From Hydrogenophaga intermedia (GTDB taxonomy: Bacteria > Pseudomonadota > Gammaproteobacteria > Burkholderiales > Burkholderiaceae_C), in assembly GCF_023715105.1 (NCBI RefSeq), contig NZ_JAMBNO010000028.1, positions 1 through 39,138 of the forward strand: a stretch of 39,138 bases of DNA, given 5' to 3'. Each line of letters opens with the position of its first letter. The first letter of the stretch is position 1. The notes under the pieces were generated by a model. The model was not told the origin of the DNA and searched no databases. It worked only from the letters and a program-made list of their open reading frames with translations. Made by a program: the position numbers and the translations under genes. This document shows positions 24,042 through 34,028 of the stretch, piece after piece.

Positions 24042-24896
24042 ATGGATGCTCTCGTCTCGCTGCTCAGCAATTTCTCTCTTCATGCGGGTGTGTTTTACAC
24101 CGGCAACATCTGTGGCATTCACGACTTCGAGCGCGACACAGAACGCGGACACCTCCACCTGATTCGCAGCGGATGGGTTCAGGTGCGCGGCGTGACTCGG
24201 CGACGGTTCGAGGTGACACAACCCACGTTGATGTTCCTGCCCCGCCCGGACCAGCACCGGCTGGTGACCGATGACGGACCTGGCTCCGACGTGGTTTGTG
24301 CCACGGTGCAGTTCGGTGGTTCGGGCGTCAATCCCGTCACCGCATCGCTGCCCGATCTGGTGATGGTCCCTTTGGCGCAGATGTCGGGAGTCGACGCTCT
24401 GCTGGATCTGATGTTCGAGGAGGCCTTTCACGAACACGCGGGCCGACAAGGAGTGCTGGATCGCCTGTGCGAAGTGCTCATGATTCGTCTGCTGCGCCAC
24501 TGCATGGCCCTGGGCCTGACGCAAGGGGGCGCACTCGCAGGCCTGGCCGATGTGCGCCTGGGCCCTGTGATGGCCGCAATGCACGAAGATCCCCAGCACC
24601 CGTGGGACCTGCTCGGCATGGCGCAACTGGCCGGCATGTCACGCGCCCGCTTTGCGGTGCGGTTTCGCGAGGTGACTGGCGACACCCCGGCTGACTACCT
24701 GGCCGCTTGGCGCGTGATGACAGCGCAGCGCCTGCTTACCCGCGGCGCACCGGTCAAGCAGGTGGCCGAAGACGTGGGCTATGGCAGCGCGAGCGCCCTG
24801 TCGCGCGCGTTTGTGCGCCGGCTCGGAATAGCACCGGGGCAATGGCTGAGGCAGCAAGCCTTGCCAACGCAGACCGAAACCGCGCTCAGTCTTTGA
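24042..24896 (+). CDS. AraC-family transcriptional regulator
   Basis: 284 residues. A cupin-like N-terminal sensor domain (about 15-170) contains GHLHLIRSGWVQVRG and PTLMFLPRPDQHRLV. The C-terminal AraC DNA-binding domain has two helix-turn-helices: WDLLGMAQLAGMSRARFAVRFREVTGDTPADYLAAWRV and QVAEDVGYGSASALSRAFVRRLGIAPGQWL. This is the cupin_6 type common next to oxidoreductase genes. It lies upstream of and codirectional with a cluster of AhpD-like, HAD and peroxiredoxin-like genes, which are its likely targets. The inducer is unknown. Confidence 0.92.
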   Translation: MDALVSLLSNFSLHAGVFYTGNICGIHDFERDTERGHLHLIRSGWVQVRGVTRRRFEVTQPTLMFLPRPDQHRLVTDDGPGSDVVCATVQFGGSGVNPVTASLPDLVMVPLAQMSGVDALLDLMFEEAFHEHAGRQGVLDRLCEVLMIRLLRHCMALGLTQGGALAGLADVRLGPVMAAMHEDPQHPWDLLGMAQLAGMSRARFAVRFREVTGDTPADYLAAWRVMTAQRLLTRGAPVKQVAEDVGYGSASALSRAFVRRLGIAPGQWLRQQALPTQTETALSL

Positions 24897-25057
24897 CGCT
24901 CCCGTGTGCTCACCTTCCAGGGAACGTCGGGTATGGAAATAGAGACGGCTGGTCTCTCGTTGGGTACGGTGACCACCTAGCATGAAGCAACGTTCGTCGA
25001 GCACCTGACCCAGTGATCGGTGAAGCTTTGCAATCGCAACTCAGGAGCCCTCCTTCC

Positions 25058-25627
25058 ATGTCTGCCGCCCCATACATCCACCAACTCAACCCAATCAACC
25101 ACGCCAGTGCAGAAGGCCCTCAGAAGGCCATTCTGGACACTGCCCTCAAGCAGGTCGGCTTCATCCCGAACATGTATGCCAACATGGCCAACGCTCCGGC
25201 CGTGCTGAGTACGTACCTGCATGGCTACGGACTGTTCCGCAGTGAGTCTGGCCTGACGCCCACGGAGCAGGAGGTGGTGTTCCTCGCAGTCAGCCAGACC
25301 AACGGCTGCACCTATTGCACCGCAGCGCACAGCATGATCGCCGACAAGATGTCTGGCGTTCCCGCCCCAGTTCTGCAGGCCATCCGTCAAAAGCAACCCA
25401 TTCCCGATGCCAAACTGGCCGCGCTGTTCGCAACAACCACCGAGATGGTGAAGTCGTTGGGCCAGCCCAGCCCCGCCACGGTAAAGTCGTTCCTTGAGGC
25501 GGGTTACCAGGAGCGGGATCTGCTCTACATCGTGCTGGCTGTGTCCGTGAAGGTTCTGAGCAACTATTCCAACCACGCCTTTGCCACGCCAGTGGACGAG
25601 CGTTTTTCGGCCTACAAAGTCGACTGA
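25058..25627 (+). CDS. AhpD-like peroxidase-related protein (CMD family)
   Basis: A 189-residue carboxymuconolactone decarboxylase-family protein. The redox motif is C84-x-x-C87 with H91 in SQTNGCTYCTAAHSMIAD. GFIPNMYANMANAP and GLTPTEQEVVFLAVS are typical of the peroxidase-related subgroup. The ATG at 25058 is preceded by GGAGCCC; an ATG at 25013 is in frame but less likely. It is the first structural gene after the AraC regulator. It is a paralogue of the protein at 23088 in family terms, but only weakly similar in sequence. Confidence 0.9.
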   Translation: MSAAPYIHQLNPINHASAEGPQKAILDTALKQVGFIPNMYANMANAPAVLSTYLHGYGLFRSESGLTPTEQEVVFLAVSQTNGCTYCTAAHSMIADKMSGVPAPVLQAIRQKQPIPDAKLAALFATTTEMVKSLGQPSPATVKSFLEAGYQERDLLYIVLAVSVKVLSNYSNHAFATPVDERFSAYKVD

Positions 25628-25639
25628 TCCATTAAATCC

Positions 25640-25948
25640 ATGACGCCCACCTTTGTTCCACAGACATTTGAGCGGGTCATGGGCTGCACCGCTTCGGAGT
25701 TGGTCTCGTGGTTGCCGCGCGCTCTGCCCGATGCTGAGCTCGCAACCGACGTGACCGGTCAGCGCAACGTGGCCATCTGGGTCGGCGGATCGATGGAGTT
25801 GCGGTGGAATACTTTGCCACCCAGACGCATTGCGTTGCTGGAGATTCCGCAGCTGCAAGTGAGCTTCACTTACGAAGGTCTGGACGACGAAGCCCGTTAC
25901 CGCATTCAGAAGTGCTTCGATCTGCAGACCCACCGTGGCGGCGGTTGA
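25640..25948 (+). CDS. Hypothetical protein, about 102 aa
   Basis: I do not recognise this protein. It has no signal peptide or membrane segment, two Cys (residues 15 and 94) and a beta-rich middle: NVAIWVGGSMELRWNTLPPRRIALLEIPQLQVSFTY. The length, ATG position 12 bases after the AhpD-like stop and 30-base gap to the HAD gene fit an operon member. The IALLEIPxLxVxFxYxGLDxEAR pattern suggests a small soluble domain found beside AraC/AhpD clusters. No function is offered. Confidence 0.65.
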   Translation: MTPTFVPQTFERVMGCTASELVSWLPRALPDAELATDVTGQRNVAIWVGGSMELRWNTLPPRRIALLEIPQLQVSFTYEGLDDEARYRIQKCFDLQTHRGGG

Positions 25949-25978
25949 AGCGCTTCCCGCCAACAAAGGAACTGCCTC

Positions 25979-26674
25979 ATGAACATCATGGCACTGGCAT
26001 TTGACACCGGTGGCACTGTACTCGACTGGCACAGCGGCATCTGCAAGGCCTTCGCCTTGGCCGGACAGCGCCACGGTGTAGAGCGCGACTGGCACGCGGT
26101 AACCAACGACTACCGGCGCGCCTCGATGGCAGGCATCGTGGGCAAATTGCAGCCTGCGTTCAACATGGACGACGTGCACCGCACGGTGCTTGACGGCGTG
26201 ATGGCGCAACACGGGCTTGAGATGTTCGCGCCGCAAGATCACGCGCAGATTCATCGCGCCTGGAACAGCCTGAACGCCTGGCCAGACTTTGCCGGGGCGT
26301 TGGTCCGCCTGAAGCTTAAGTTTCCGGTGGTCTCGTTCACCATGTTGCCACTGGCCATGGTGATGGCCGTCTCCAGACGCAATGGCCTTGAGTGGGACGC
26401 CGTGATCTCGTGCGAAATGATCGGCGCCTACAAACCGCAGCCGCTGGCTTACGAACAGGCAGCGCGTTGGATGGATGTTGCGCCTGGTCAAATCTTGATG
26501 GTGGCTTGCCACAACTTCGATCTCAACGCAGCCCGCGCATGCGGTTACCACACCGCCTTCGTGCGGCGCCCTTTGGAGTGGGGCCCCGCCGGCCCCCCCG
26601 ATCCGCATCCACACCCTGACTGCACCATCGTGGTGGACGACTTCCCAACATTGGCACAACACTTGGGTGCCTGA
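25979..26674 (+). CDS. HAD-family hydrolase, haloacid dehalogenase type II-like
   Basis: 231 residues. LAFDTGGTVLDWHSG contains the nucleophile Asp9 in a modified DxxGT loop. The cap region follows, then VVSFTMLPLAM (motif II, where S/T is expected), ISCEMIGAYKPQPLAYEQAARWM (motif III Lys) and ILMVACHNFDLNAARACGYHTAFV, where the usual metal-binding DxxD-type motif reads CHNFDLNAA as in type II dehalogenases. Substrates in this family include 2-haloacids and phosphorylated metabolites; none can be fixed here. AAGGA lies 10 bases before the ATG. It is a member of the AraC-linked cluster. Confidence 0.87.
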   Translation: MNIMALAFDTGGTVLDWHSGICKAFALAGQRHGVERDWHAVTNDYRRASMAGIVGKLQPAFNMDDVHRTVLDGVMAQHGLEMFAPQDHAQIHRAWNSLNAWPDFAGALVRLKLKFPVVSFTMLPLAMVMAVSRRNGLEWDAVISCEMIGAYKPQPLAYEQAARWMDVAPGQILMVACHNFDLNAARACGYHTAFVRRPLEWGPAGPPDPHPHPDCTIVVDDFPTLAQHLGA

Positions 26675-26752
26675 GGCGTTTCGATTCACCACGCCCCCGG
26701 TAGCGCTGTCGCCGGCGACATCGCCATCACAACAACCTACGAGAGATACACC

Positions 26753-27295
26753 ATGCTCATTCCCCGCCAAACAGTACCGGCGCTGGCTGTCCCGACCCTG
26801 TCCCACGGTACTTTCAACATCGCCACCGATTCGCCAGAACAGTTTTCTCTGGTGGTCTTTTACCGCGGCCTGCACTGCCCGATCTGCCACAAATACCTGC
26901 TCGAGCTTGGTCGACTCCTTCCCGAGTTCACAAAGCGCGGCGTGAAGGTGATTGCGTTGTCCAGCGACACTGAAGAACGTGCCCAGGCCATGGCCGACAA
27001 GCTGAACGCTCCTGATCTGCGGGTGGGGCACAGCCTGCCCCTGGAGGTTGCACGCGCGTGGGGTCTTTACATCAGCGCGTCCCGTGGGGCGACATCCATC
27101 GGCATCGAGGAGCCCGCGTTGTTTTCCGAGCCGGGGGTCTTCATTGTTCGTCCAGACGCGACGCTGTACTACGGCGCCGTCCAGACCATGCCCTTTGCCC
27201 GTCCCCATTTTGATGAGCTGATCGCAGCCTTGGACTTCGCGGTGGCCAAAAGCTATCCCGCGCGCGGTGAATACAGCGGAGCTTTGCCGCAATGA
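26753..27295 (+). CDS. Peroxiredoxin-like AhpC/TSA family protein
   Basis: A 180-residue thioredoxin-fold protein. The active-site region reads VVFYRGLHCPICHKYLLELGRLL, with C42 and C45 (CPIC), the peroxiredoxin-like subtype rather than the classic PxxxTxxC 2-Cys form. VIALSSDTEERAQAMADKL and EPGVFIVRPDATLYYGAVQTMPFARP follow. It would reduce peroxides or a disulfide using thiols. It is the last gene of the AraC-linked cluster; the 78-base gap from the HAD gene holds no recognisable gene. Confidence 0.9.
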   Translation: MLIPRQTVPALAVPTLSHGTFNIATDSPEQFSLVVFYRGLHCPICHKYLLELGRLLPEFTKRGVKVIALSSDTEERAQAMADKLNAPDLRVGHSLPLEVARAWGLYISASRGATSIGIEEPALFSEPGVFIVRPDATLYYGAVQTMPFARPHFDELIAALDFAVAKSYPARGEYSGALPQ

Positions 27296-27351
27296 TGGGG
27301 TTCGATGGCGCGACCGCACCACATTGCAAGTCCTTCTTCTAGAATCCGCTG

Positions 27352-27714
27352 ATGCGCTGCCTGCTTGTCCTCGTCCTGTGTCTGCTGCTGCCCCTGCAGG
27401 GATTTGCGGCTGTGCAGGGCGTTGCCGCGCCATGTCCCATGCAGGGCATGATGGCCATGGCGGACGAAGCCGGCGAGATGGCAGAGTCCCTGGCCGAGAC
27501 CATGGACGATTGCTGCAACGACATGGTCACCTTTGAGCGCACGGGTCAGCCCTGCAAGAGCGTCCAGAGTTGTGTTACGTCAGCTGCAGGCCTGCCGTCT
27601 TTCCCCTCCCTCGTGGCCCAGACCCCGGTCACCCAGGACCCTCAAGCGCCGGCCTGGCTCAGCCTTCCCCCGGGCGCCACGTCGCGCCTCTGGCGTCCGC
27701 CCACTTCCGTCTGA
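27352..27714 (+). CDS. Small exported Cys/Met-rich protein at the head of the cus operon
   Basis: A 120-residue protein, not matched to a named family. The N-terminal signal peptide (LLVLVLCLLLPLQGFA) is followed by APCPMQGMMAMADEAGEMAE and then a Cys-rich part: C54 C55 in MDDCCND, C68 and C74. The Met and Cys content and export point to copper or silver binding in the periplasm. It lies 93 bases before a cusC-like gene. Similar small Cys/His/Met-rich leader proteins often head copper operons (CopL-like), but I cannot claim homology. Confidence 0.7.
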   Translation: MRCLLVLVLCLLLPLQGFAAVQGVAAPCPMQGMMAMADEAGEMAESLAETMDDCCNDMVTFERTGQPCKSVQSCVTSAAGLPSFPSLVAQTPVTQDPQAPAWLSLPPGATSRLWRPPTSV

Positions 27715-27807
27715 TTCCCCGCACAGCGCAGCCCACCCGCCGGTGGCGCTGCTGTCGCGCGCTGTCAGGGCTTTTGCGCCCGGGCGTGCCTGCTCCGGAG
27801 CTCAGAC

Positions 27808-29082
27808 ATGGAACACCCCTCGCTTTTTCTTGCACGCGCCGTGCTGGCCTTCGCTGGCCTGCTCGCGCTGGTCACACCCGCCGCCGCCGATGAACCCCTG
27901 AGCCTGAGCGCTGCGGTGAGCGCAGCCCTGGCCCGCTCGCGCAGCCTCGACGCATCCACCGCCGCCGCGCAAGGTGCGCGCGAGATGGCGGTGGCGGCTG
28001 CGCAGCGGCCCGACCCGGTGCTGCGCTTGTCGCTGGACAACCTGCCGGTGGACGGGCCCGACCGGTTCAGCACCACGCGCGATTTCATGACCATGCGCTC
28101 CATCGCACTCATGCAGACCCTGCCGAACGCAGACAAGCGCCGCGCCCGGGGCGAGCGCTTCGAACGCGAGGCCGACGCGGCGTTGAGCGAACGCGCGCAG
28201 CGGTTGGCCCTGCTGCAGACCGAGGTGGCACAGGCCTGGCTGGAGCGCCGCATGCAGGAGCAGCGATGGGCGTTGCTGCAGGCGCAGATCAGCGAAGCGC
28301 GTGTGCTGGTGCAGACCACCGAGGCGGCTCTTCGCGGTGGACGGGGCTCCACGGCCGATGTGTTGAGCGCGCGTGAAGCGCTGGCCCAGCTGGAGCAAGG
28401 CTTGATCGGCGCGCAGGCCGAGCGCGCCAACGCCCGCCTCACGCTGGCGCGCTTCACCGGCGGACCACCCAACCAGCCGCTGGCCGATCCACCGCCGATG
28501 TGGCAGACCACGGCAGCGGTGGGCGAAGCGGACCCATTGCGCAACCTGCCTGATCTCGTTGCGCTGCAGGCCCGCGAGGCCGTGGCCCGGGCCGAGGCTG
28601 AACTGGCGAGCCAGGAGCTCAAGCCCGACTGGAGCGTCGAGATCATGTTCAGCCAGCGTGGCTCGCAGTTCTCCAACATGGTGTCGGTCGGCGTGTCGGT
28701 GCCGCTGCAATGGGACCGCCCGCAGCGCCAGCAACGCGAACTCGCCGCGCGCCTGGCGCGTGTGAACGAACTGGAGGCCGAGCGCGAGGAACAGACCCGC
28801 GAGCGGGCGCTGCAGGTGCAGCGTTGGCAGCAGGACTGGCGCGCTGGGCTGGAGCGGCTCGCGCATCTGGATGCGCAACGCCAGCCCCTGGCTGCGCAGC
28901 GAGTTGAAGTGGCGCTCGCGGCTTACCGGGGCGGGCGCGAGGGTCTGGGCCCCGTGCTGCAGGCGCGCCGCGATGCACTGAACCTCGCGCTCGAACGCCT
29001 CGCGCTGGAGCGCGAGACCGCCGGCCTGTGGGCCAGGCTGGAATACCTCATCCCCGAGAGCCCAACAGGAGTGAAACCATGA
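27808..29082 (+). CDS. cusC: TolC-family outer membrane channel, CusC-like
   Basis: 424 residues. Signal peptide ending VTPAAADEP, then two repeats of the outer-membrane efflux protein domain: LSLSAAVSAALARSRSLDAS and later PDLVALQAREAVARAEAELASQELKPDWSVEIMFSQRGSQFSNMVSVGVSVPL. Long alpha-hairpin segments rich in Ala, Arg, Gln and Glu form the periplasmic tunnel. It is the outer component of the RND efflux system. The stop overlaps the adaptor gene ATG (ATGA), so the three efflux genes are translationally coupled. Confidence 0.9.
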   Translation: MEHPSLFLARAVLAFAGLLALVTPAAADEPLSLSAAVSAALARSRSLDASTAAAQGAREMAVAAAQRPDPVLRLSLDNLPVDGPDRFSTTRDFMTMRSIALMQTLPNADKRRARGERFEREADAALSERAQRLALLQTEVAQAWLERRMQEQRWALLQAQISEARVLVQTTEAALRGGRGSTADVLSAREALAQLEQGLIGAQAERANARLTLARFTGGPPNQPLADPPPMWQTTAAVGEADPLRNLPDLVALQAREAVARAEAELASQELKPDWSVEIMFSQRGSQFSNMVSVGVSVPLQWDRPQRQQRELAARLARVNELEAEREEQTRERALQVQRWQQDWRAGLERLAHLDAQRQPLAAQRVEVALAAYRGGREGLGPVLQARRDALNLALERLALERETAGLWARLEYLIPESPTGVKP

Positions 29083-30692
29083 GCAGGGAAACATCCTTCG
29101 TCGCGCTGGCCGCTGTGGCCCTGCTCGTTGCCGTGGGCGCGGGTGCCTGGTGGCTGGGCATGCAGCAGGGCATGGGCCACACCACGCAGACCACCGCACA
29201 GCCTGCGGCAAGCACCAGCACAACGTCCACCGACGACCCGTCGCTGTGGACCATCCCGCAGGGCGAAGAAGCCACGCGCCGGCACATCCGCGAATCGCTC
29301 AAGGCCGGCGATGTGGATCCAGCCACAGGTCGGCGCATCCTGAATTACCACGACCCCATGGTGCCGGGCAAGAACTTCGAGGCGCCCGCCAAGTCGCCCT
29401 TCATGGACATGATGCTGGTGCCTCGCTACGCCGGCAACGAAGCGGCGGACGCCAGCAGCGTCACGGTGAGCCCGCGCGTCCAGCAGAACCTGGGCCTGCG
29501 CACCGCGCCGGTGGTGGAGGGCTCGCTGGTGTCGGAAGTGACAGCCGTGGGCAACGTGGTGTGGAACGAGCGCGAGCGTGTGGAGTTGAGTTCGCGCGCC
29601 ATGGGCTTTGTGGAGAAGCTGCATGTGAAAGCCGCGCTGGACCGCGTGGCGGCCGGTGCGCCGCTGGCCGAGCTGTACGTGCCCGATTGGGTGGCAGCGC
29701 AGGAGGAATACCTGGCGCTGGCGCGGCTGAGCGGCCCGGGCACCGATGCGCTGCAGGATGCCGCGCGCCAGCGCATGCGCCAGGCCGGCATGAGCCCCGC
29801 GCACATCCAGCGCGTGGTGAGCTCGGGTGTGGTGCAGCCGCGCTTCACGCTCACCGCGCCCATCGCCGGCATCGTGAGCGAACTCATGGTGCGCGAGGGC
29901 GCCACCGTGATGCCAGGCATGACGCTGATGCGCCTGCAAGGAACTCGCACCGTGTGGGCAGAAGGCGCCGTGCCTGAGAGTCAGGCCGCGCTGCTGCAAC
30001 CGGGTGCGCGGGTGCGCACCACCAGCACCGGTGCGCCTGGGCAGACGTTCGAGGGCCAGGTGCAGGCGCTGCTGCCCGAGGTGGACGCGGTCACGCGCAC
30101 CATCCGCGCGCGGGTCGAGCTGGCCAATCCGCAAGGGCGGCTGGTGCCCGGCATGCTGGTGAGCATGCGGCTGGACCGCCCGAAGGCCGCCGCGACCTTG
30201 CTGGTGCCCAGCGATGCGGTGATTCACACCGGGCGTCGCAGTGTGGTGATGGTGGCCGAGGACGGCGGGCGCTTCCGGCCGGTGGAGGTGACCGCGGGCC
30301 TGGAGGTGGGGGGCCAGACCGAGATCAGCGCGGGGCTGCAAATGGGCCAGCGCGTGGTGCTCTCGGGCCAGTTCCTGATCGACTCCGAAGCCAGCTTGCG
30401 GGGGTTGGAGGCACGTCTCAACCAGGAGCCAGTGCCTCCGTCCACCCAACAGCGCTACACCACCGATGCGGTGATCGATGCGCTCAGCGGTGACACGGTC
30501 ACGCTCACGCACCCACCCATCCCGGCACTGAAGTGGCCGCAGATGCAGATGGACTTCAAACTGCCGCCGCGCCCGCAGCAGCCGCGCGACCTGGAGGCCG
30601 GTGACCGGCTGCAGATCGAGTTTGAAATGCAGGACGGTGATGTGCCGCGCATCACCAGCCTGCAGCGCGTGGCACCGGAGCCACGCCAATGA
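29079..30692 (+). CDS. cusB: CusB-type RND periplasmic adaptor with built-in heavy-metal and CusF domains
   Basis: 537 residues. Membrane anchor at about 8-27, a heavy-metal-binding domain at 90-117 ([10 protein letters not shown] ... [13 protein letters not shown]), then the membrane-fusion body (barrel-sandwich, hairpin and beta-barrel). The C-terminal domain (about 460-537) is CusF-like: H478, W486, M489 and M491 repeat the spacing of E. coli CusF copper ligands H36, W44, M47 and M49. CusF is a separate gene in E. coli, so this is a chaperone-adaptor fusion. It passes Cu(I)/Ag(I) to the pump. The ATG overlaps the cusC-like stop and its stop overlaps the cusA-like ATG. Confidence 0.92.
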   Translation: MSRETSFVALAAVALLVAVGAGAWWLGMQQGMGHTTQTTAQPAASTSTTSTDDPSLWTIPQGEEATRRHIRESLKAGDVDPATGRRILNYHDPMVPGKNFEAPAKSPFMDMMLVPRYAGNEAADASSVTVSPRVQQNLGLRTAPVVEGSLVSEVTAVGNVVWNERERVELSSRAMGFVEKLHVKAALDRVAAGAPLAELYVPDWVAAQEEYLALARLSGPGTDALQDAARQRMRQAGMSPAHIQRVVSSGVVQPRFTLTAPIAGIVSELMVREGATVMPGMTLMRLQGTRTVWAEGAVPESQAALLQPGARVRTTSTGAPGQTFEGQVQALLPEVDAVTRTIRARVELANPQGRLVPGMLVSMRLDRPKAAATLLVPSDAVIHTGRRSVVMVAEDGGRFRPVEVTAGLEVGGQTEISAGLQMGQRVVLSGQFLIDSEASLRGLEARLNQEPVPPSTQQRYTTDAVIDALSGDTVTLTHPPIPALKWPQMQMDFKLPPRPQQPRDLEAGDRLQIEFEMQDGDVPRITSLQRVAPEPRQ

Positions 30693-33600
30693 TCGCCTGC
30701 CTGATCCGCTGGAGCATCGCCAACCGCTTCCTCGTGCTGCTGGCCACCGCGCTGCTCAGCGCCTGGGGTGTCGTGGCCCTGCAGCGCACGTCGCTGGACG
30801 CGCTGCCCGACCTGTCCGACACGCAGGTGATCATCCGCACCACCTGGGCCGGGCAGGCGCCGCAGATCGTGGAGAACCAGGTCACCTACCCGCTGACCAC
30901 CACCATGCTGTCGGTGCCGGGCGCGCGCGCGGTGCGCGGCTTCTCGATGTTCGGTGACAGCTTTGTTTATGTGCTGTTCGAAGACGATGTGGACCCGTAC
31001 TGGGCGCGCTCGCGCGTGCTGGAGTACCTCAACCAGGTGCAGGCGCGCCTGCCCCGTGGGGCCAGCTCAAGCATTGGGCCCGACGCCACGGGCGTGGGCT
31101 GGATCTACCAATACGCCTTGGTCGACCGCACCGGTGGGCAGGACATTGCCCATCTGCGCGCCCTGCAGGACTGGTTCGTGCGCTTCGAGCTCAAGACCGT
31201 GCCCGATGTGGCCGAGGTGGCCAGCGTGGGCGGCATGGTCAAGCAGTACCAGATCGTGCTCGACCCCGACAAGATGGCCGCCTACCGCGTGACGCAGGCC
31301 ATGGTGGCCGAGGCGGTGTCGCGCGGCAACCAGGAGGCCGGGGGCTCGGTGCTGGAGCTGGGCGAGGCCGAGTACGCGGTGCGGGCCAACGGCTACCTCA
31401 AAACACTCGACGACTTCCGCGCCATCCCGCTCATCACCAACAGCGCCGGTGTATCCGTGCGCCTGGGCGACGTGGCGCGGGTGCAGACCGGGCCGGAGAT
31501 GCGGCGCGGCATCGGTGAACTCAACGGCGAGGGCGAGGCCGTGGGTGGCGTGGTGGTGATGCGCTCGGGCAAGAACGCATTGCAGACCATTGAAGCGGTG
31601 AAGACCCGGCTGGCCGAGCTGCAGCGCAGCCTGCCGGCCGGTGTGGAGATCGTGTCGGTGTACGACCGCTCGGGCCTGATTCAGCGCGCGGTGAAAAACC
31701 TCGGCGAGAAGCTGGTGGAGGAGTTCATCGTGGTGGCGCTGGTGTGCCTGGCGTTTCTGTTCCATCTGCGCAGTGCGCTGGTGGCCAGTATCTCGCTGCC
31801 GCTGGGTGTGCTGATGGCGTTCATCGTGATGCAGCAGCAGGGCATCAACGCGAATGTGATGTCGCTCGGCGGCATTGCGATTGCCATCGGCGCCATGGTG
31901 GACGCGGCCATCGTGATGATCGAGAACGCCCACAAGCACCTGGAGCGCTGGGCGCACCATCACCCGGGCGAAACGCTGCAGGGCGAGCCGCGCTGGCGCG
32001 TGATCGGCGACGCCGCAGCCGAGGTGGGACCGGCGCTGTTCTTCTCGCTGCTCATCATCACGCTGAGCTTCATCCCGGTGTTCACGCTGGAGGCGCAAGA
32101 GGGTCGGCTGTTCGCGCCGCTGGCCTTCACCAAAACCTACGCCATGGCGGCCTCTGCCGGTCTGGCCGTGACGCTGATCCCGGTGCTCATGGGCTATTTG
32201 ATTCGCGGGCGCATACCGGCGGAGACGGCCAACCCGCTGAACCGTTTTCTCATCGCCTTGTACCGCCCGGTGCTGGATGCTGTGCTGAAAGCACCGAAGC
32301 TCACGCTGGTGGTGGCAGCGCTGGTGCTGGTGGTCAGCATCTGGCCGCTGCGCCAACTGGGCAGTGAGTTCATGCCGCCGCTGGACGAAGGCGACCTGCT
32401 CTACATGCCCACTGCGCTGCCCGGGCTCTCGGCCTCCAAGGCAGCCGAGCTGCTGCAGCAGACCGACCGCCTCATCAAGACCATCCCTGAGGTGCAGAGC
32501 GTGTACGGCAAGGCCGGGCGCGCCGAGACCGCCACCGACCCGGCGCCGCTGGAGATGTTCGAGACCACGATCCAGTTCAAGCCGCGCAACGAATGGCGCG
32601 CCGGTCTCACGCCGGAAGCGCTGATCGAAGAGCTGGACCGCACGGTGCGCGTGCCGGGGCTGTCCAACATCTGGGTGCCACCCATCCGCAACCGCATCGA
32701 CATGCTGGCCACCGGCATCAAGAGCCCCGTGGGTGTGAAGGTGGCCGGGCCCGACCTCACCACCATCGACCGCCTCACCGGCGAGATCGAGAAGGCTGTG
32801 AAAGACGTGCCCGGTGTGAGCAGCGCGCTGGCCGAGCGCCTCACGGGTGGGCGTTACATCGACGTGGACATCCGCCGCGCGGACGCCGCGCGTTATGGCC
32901 TGAACATCGCCGACGTGCAGGACATCGTGGCCGGCGGCCTGGGCGGCATGAACATCGGCGAGACGGTGGAGGGCCTGCAGCGTTTCCCGATCAACCTGCG
33001 CTACCCGCGCGAGCTGCGCGACTCACTCCCTGAGCTGCGCGCGCTGCCCATCGTGGCACCCGGTGGCCAGCGCCTGGTGTTGTCCGACGTGGCCGACCTG
33101 CGCATCACCGAGGGTCCACCCATGCTGCGCAGCGAAAACGCGCGCCTGGCCGGCTTTGTGTACGTGGACATCCGCGGGCGCGATCTGCGCGGCGCGGTGC
33201 TCGACATGCAGCGCGCGGTGGCCGAGCAAGTGGCGCTGCCCGCGGGGTACTCCGTGTCGTGGTCGGGGCAGTTCGAATTCCTGGAGCGCGCCACCGCCAA
33301 GCTCAAGCTGGTGGTGCCGGTCACGTTGCTCATCATCTTCGTGCTGCTGTACCTGATCTTCCGCCGCTTCGACGAAGCCCTGTTGATCATGGCCACGCTG
33401 CCGTTCGCGCTGGTGGGCGGGGTGTGGTTCCTCTGGCTGCTCGGGCACAACCTGTCGGTGGCCAGCGTGGTGGGCTTCATTGCGCTGGCCGGTGTGGCGG
33501 CCGAGTTCGGCGTGATCATGCTGATCTACCTCAAGCAGGCCTGGCAGGAACGGCTGGACGCCGGGCGCACGGACGAACCGTCGTTGCTGGAAGCGATCCG

Positions 33601-33823
33601 GGAGGGCGCAGTGATGCGGGTGCGGCCCAAGGCCATGACGGTGGCCACCATCGTGGCCGGCTTGCTGCCGCTGTTCTGGGGCATGGGCACCGGCAGCGAG
33701 GTCATGCAGCGCATCGCCGCACCCATGATTGGCGGGATGATCAGCGCACCGCTGCTGTCACTGCTGGTGGTGCCGGTGGTCTATCGGTTGATGCGGCGGC
33801 CGCGCAAAGCGTCCACTGTTTAG
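30689..33823 (+). CDS. cusA: Heavy-metal RND efflux pump, CusA-type
   Basis: A 1044-residue proton-driven RND pump with twelve predicted membrane helices. [33 protein letters not shown] opens the porter domain; [26 protein letters not shown] lies in TM4 with the proton-relay Asp residues. [20 protein letters not shown] and [22 protein letters not shown] are typical of CusA (Cu/Ag) rather than CzcA (Co/Zn/Cd), and they place Met residues near those that bind Cu(I) in E. coli CusA. It is the third gene of the coupled cusCBA set, secreting Cu(I)/Ag(I) through the CusC channel. Confidence 0.95.
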   Translation: MIACLIRWSIANRFLVLLATALLSAWGVVALQRTSLDALPDLSDTQVIIRTTWAGQAPQIVENQVTYPLTTTMLSVPGARAVRGFSMFGDSFVYVLFEDDVDPYWARSRVLEYLNQVQARLPRGASSSIGPDATGVGWIYQYALVDRTGGQDIAHLRALQDWFVRFELKTVPDVAEVASVGGMVKQYQIVLDPDKMAAYRVTQAMVAEAVSRGNQEAGGSVLELGEAEYAVRANGYLKTLDDFRAIPLITNSAGVSVRLGDVARVQTGPEMRRGIGELNGEGEAVGGVVVMRSGKNALQTIEAVKTRLAELQRSLPAGVEIVSVYDRSGLIQRAVKNLGEKLVEEFIVVALVCLAFLFHLRSALVASISLPLGVLMAFIVMQQQGINANVMSLGGIAIAIGAMVDAAIVMIENAHKHLERWAHHHPGETLQGEPRWRVIGDAAAEVGPALFFSLLIITLSFIPVFTLEAQEGRLFAPLAFTKTYAMAASAGLAVTLIPVLMGYLIRGRIPAETANPLNRFLIALYRPVLDAVLKAPKLTLVVAALVLVVSIWPLRQLGSEFMPPLDEGDLLYMPTALPGLSASKAAELLQQTDRLIKTIPEVQSVYGKAGRAETATDPAPLEMFETTIQFKPRNEWRAGLTPEALIEELDRTVRVPGLSNIWVPPIRNRIDMLATGIKSPVGVKVAGPDLTTIDRLTGEIEKAVKDVPGVSSALAERLTGGRYIDVDIRRADAARYGLNIADVQDIVAGGLGGMNIGETVEGLQRFPINLRYPRELRDSLPELRALPIVAPGGQRLVLSDVADLRITEGPPMLRSENARLAGFVYVDIRGRDLRGAVLDMQRAVAEQVALPAGYSVSWSGQFEFLERATAKLKLVVPVTLLIIFVLLYLIFRRFDEALLIMATLPFALVGGVWFLWLLGHNLSVASVVGFIALAGVAAEFGVIMLIYLKQAWQERLDAGRTDEPSLLEAIREGAVMRVRPKAMTVATIVAGLLPLFWGMGTGSEVMQRIAAPMIGGMISAPLLSLLVVPVVYRLMRRPRKASTV

Positions 33824-34007
33824 GAACTCGGTGGGAACGCAGAATGCTTCTAGGCAACACGCCTGCATGAAATCCATGTGCAGACCGAACTGGGAACGCA
33901 TATTCCAGCGAGGGGCTGCCCGCAACTTCTGCGGAAATACCGCTGTCGGGGGCGCTACCGCCGTTCTCGATACAGCCAGCAATCGACCGGTGATTACCCC
34001 TTTCAAC

Positions 34008-34025
34008 CGCTCAAGCCCTTGAGCG
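34008..34025. repeat. Inverted repeat CGCTCAAG-CC-CTTGAGCG
   Basis: Perfect 8-base arms (34008-34015 and 34018-34025) with a 2-base centre, so a protein-binding dyad is more likely than a hairpin. It lies 4 bases before a weak open frame beginning at 34029. Confidence 0.45.
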
Positions 34026-34028
34026 CGA

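Noticed and set aside
24977..27433. An 818-codon open frame on the minus strand covering four plus-strand genes
   Set aside because: It lies antisense to recognisable genes with clear family motifs, and its translation shows only His/Arg/Gln/Gly-rich shadow sequence. Long antisense frames are expected at this GC content.
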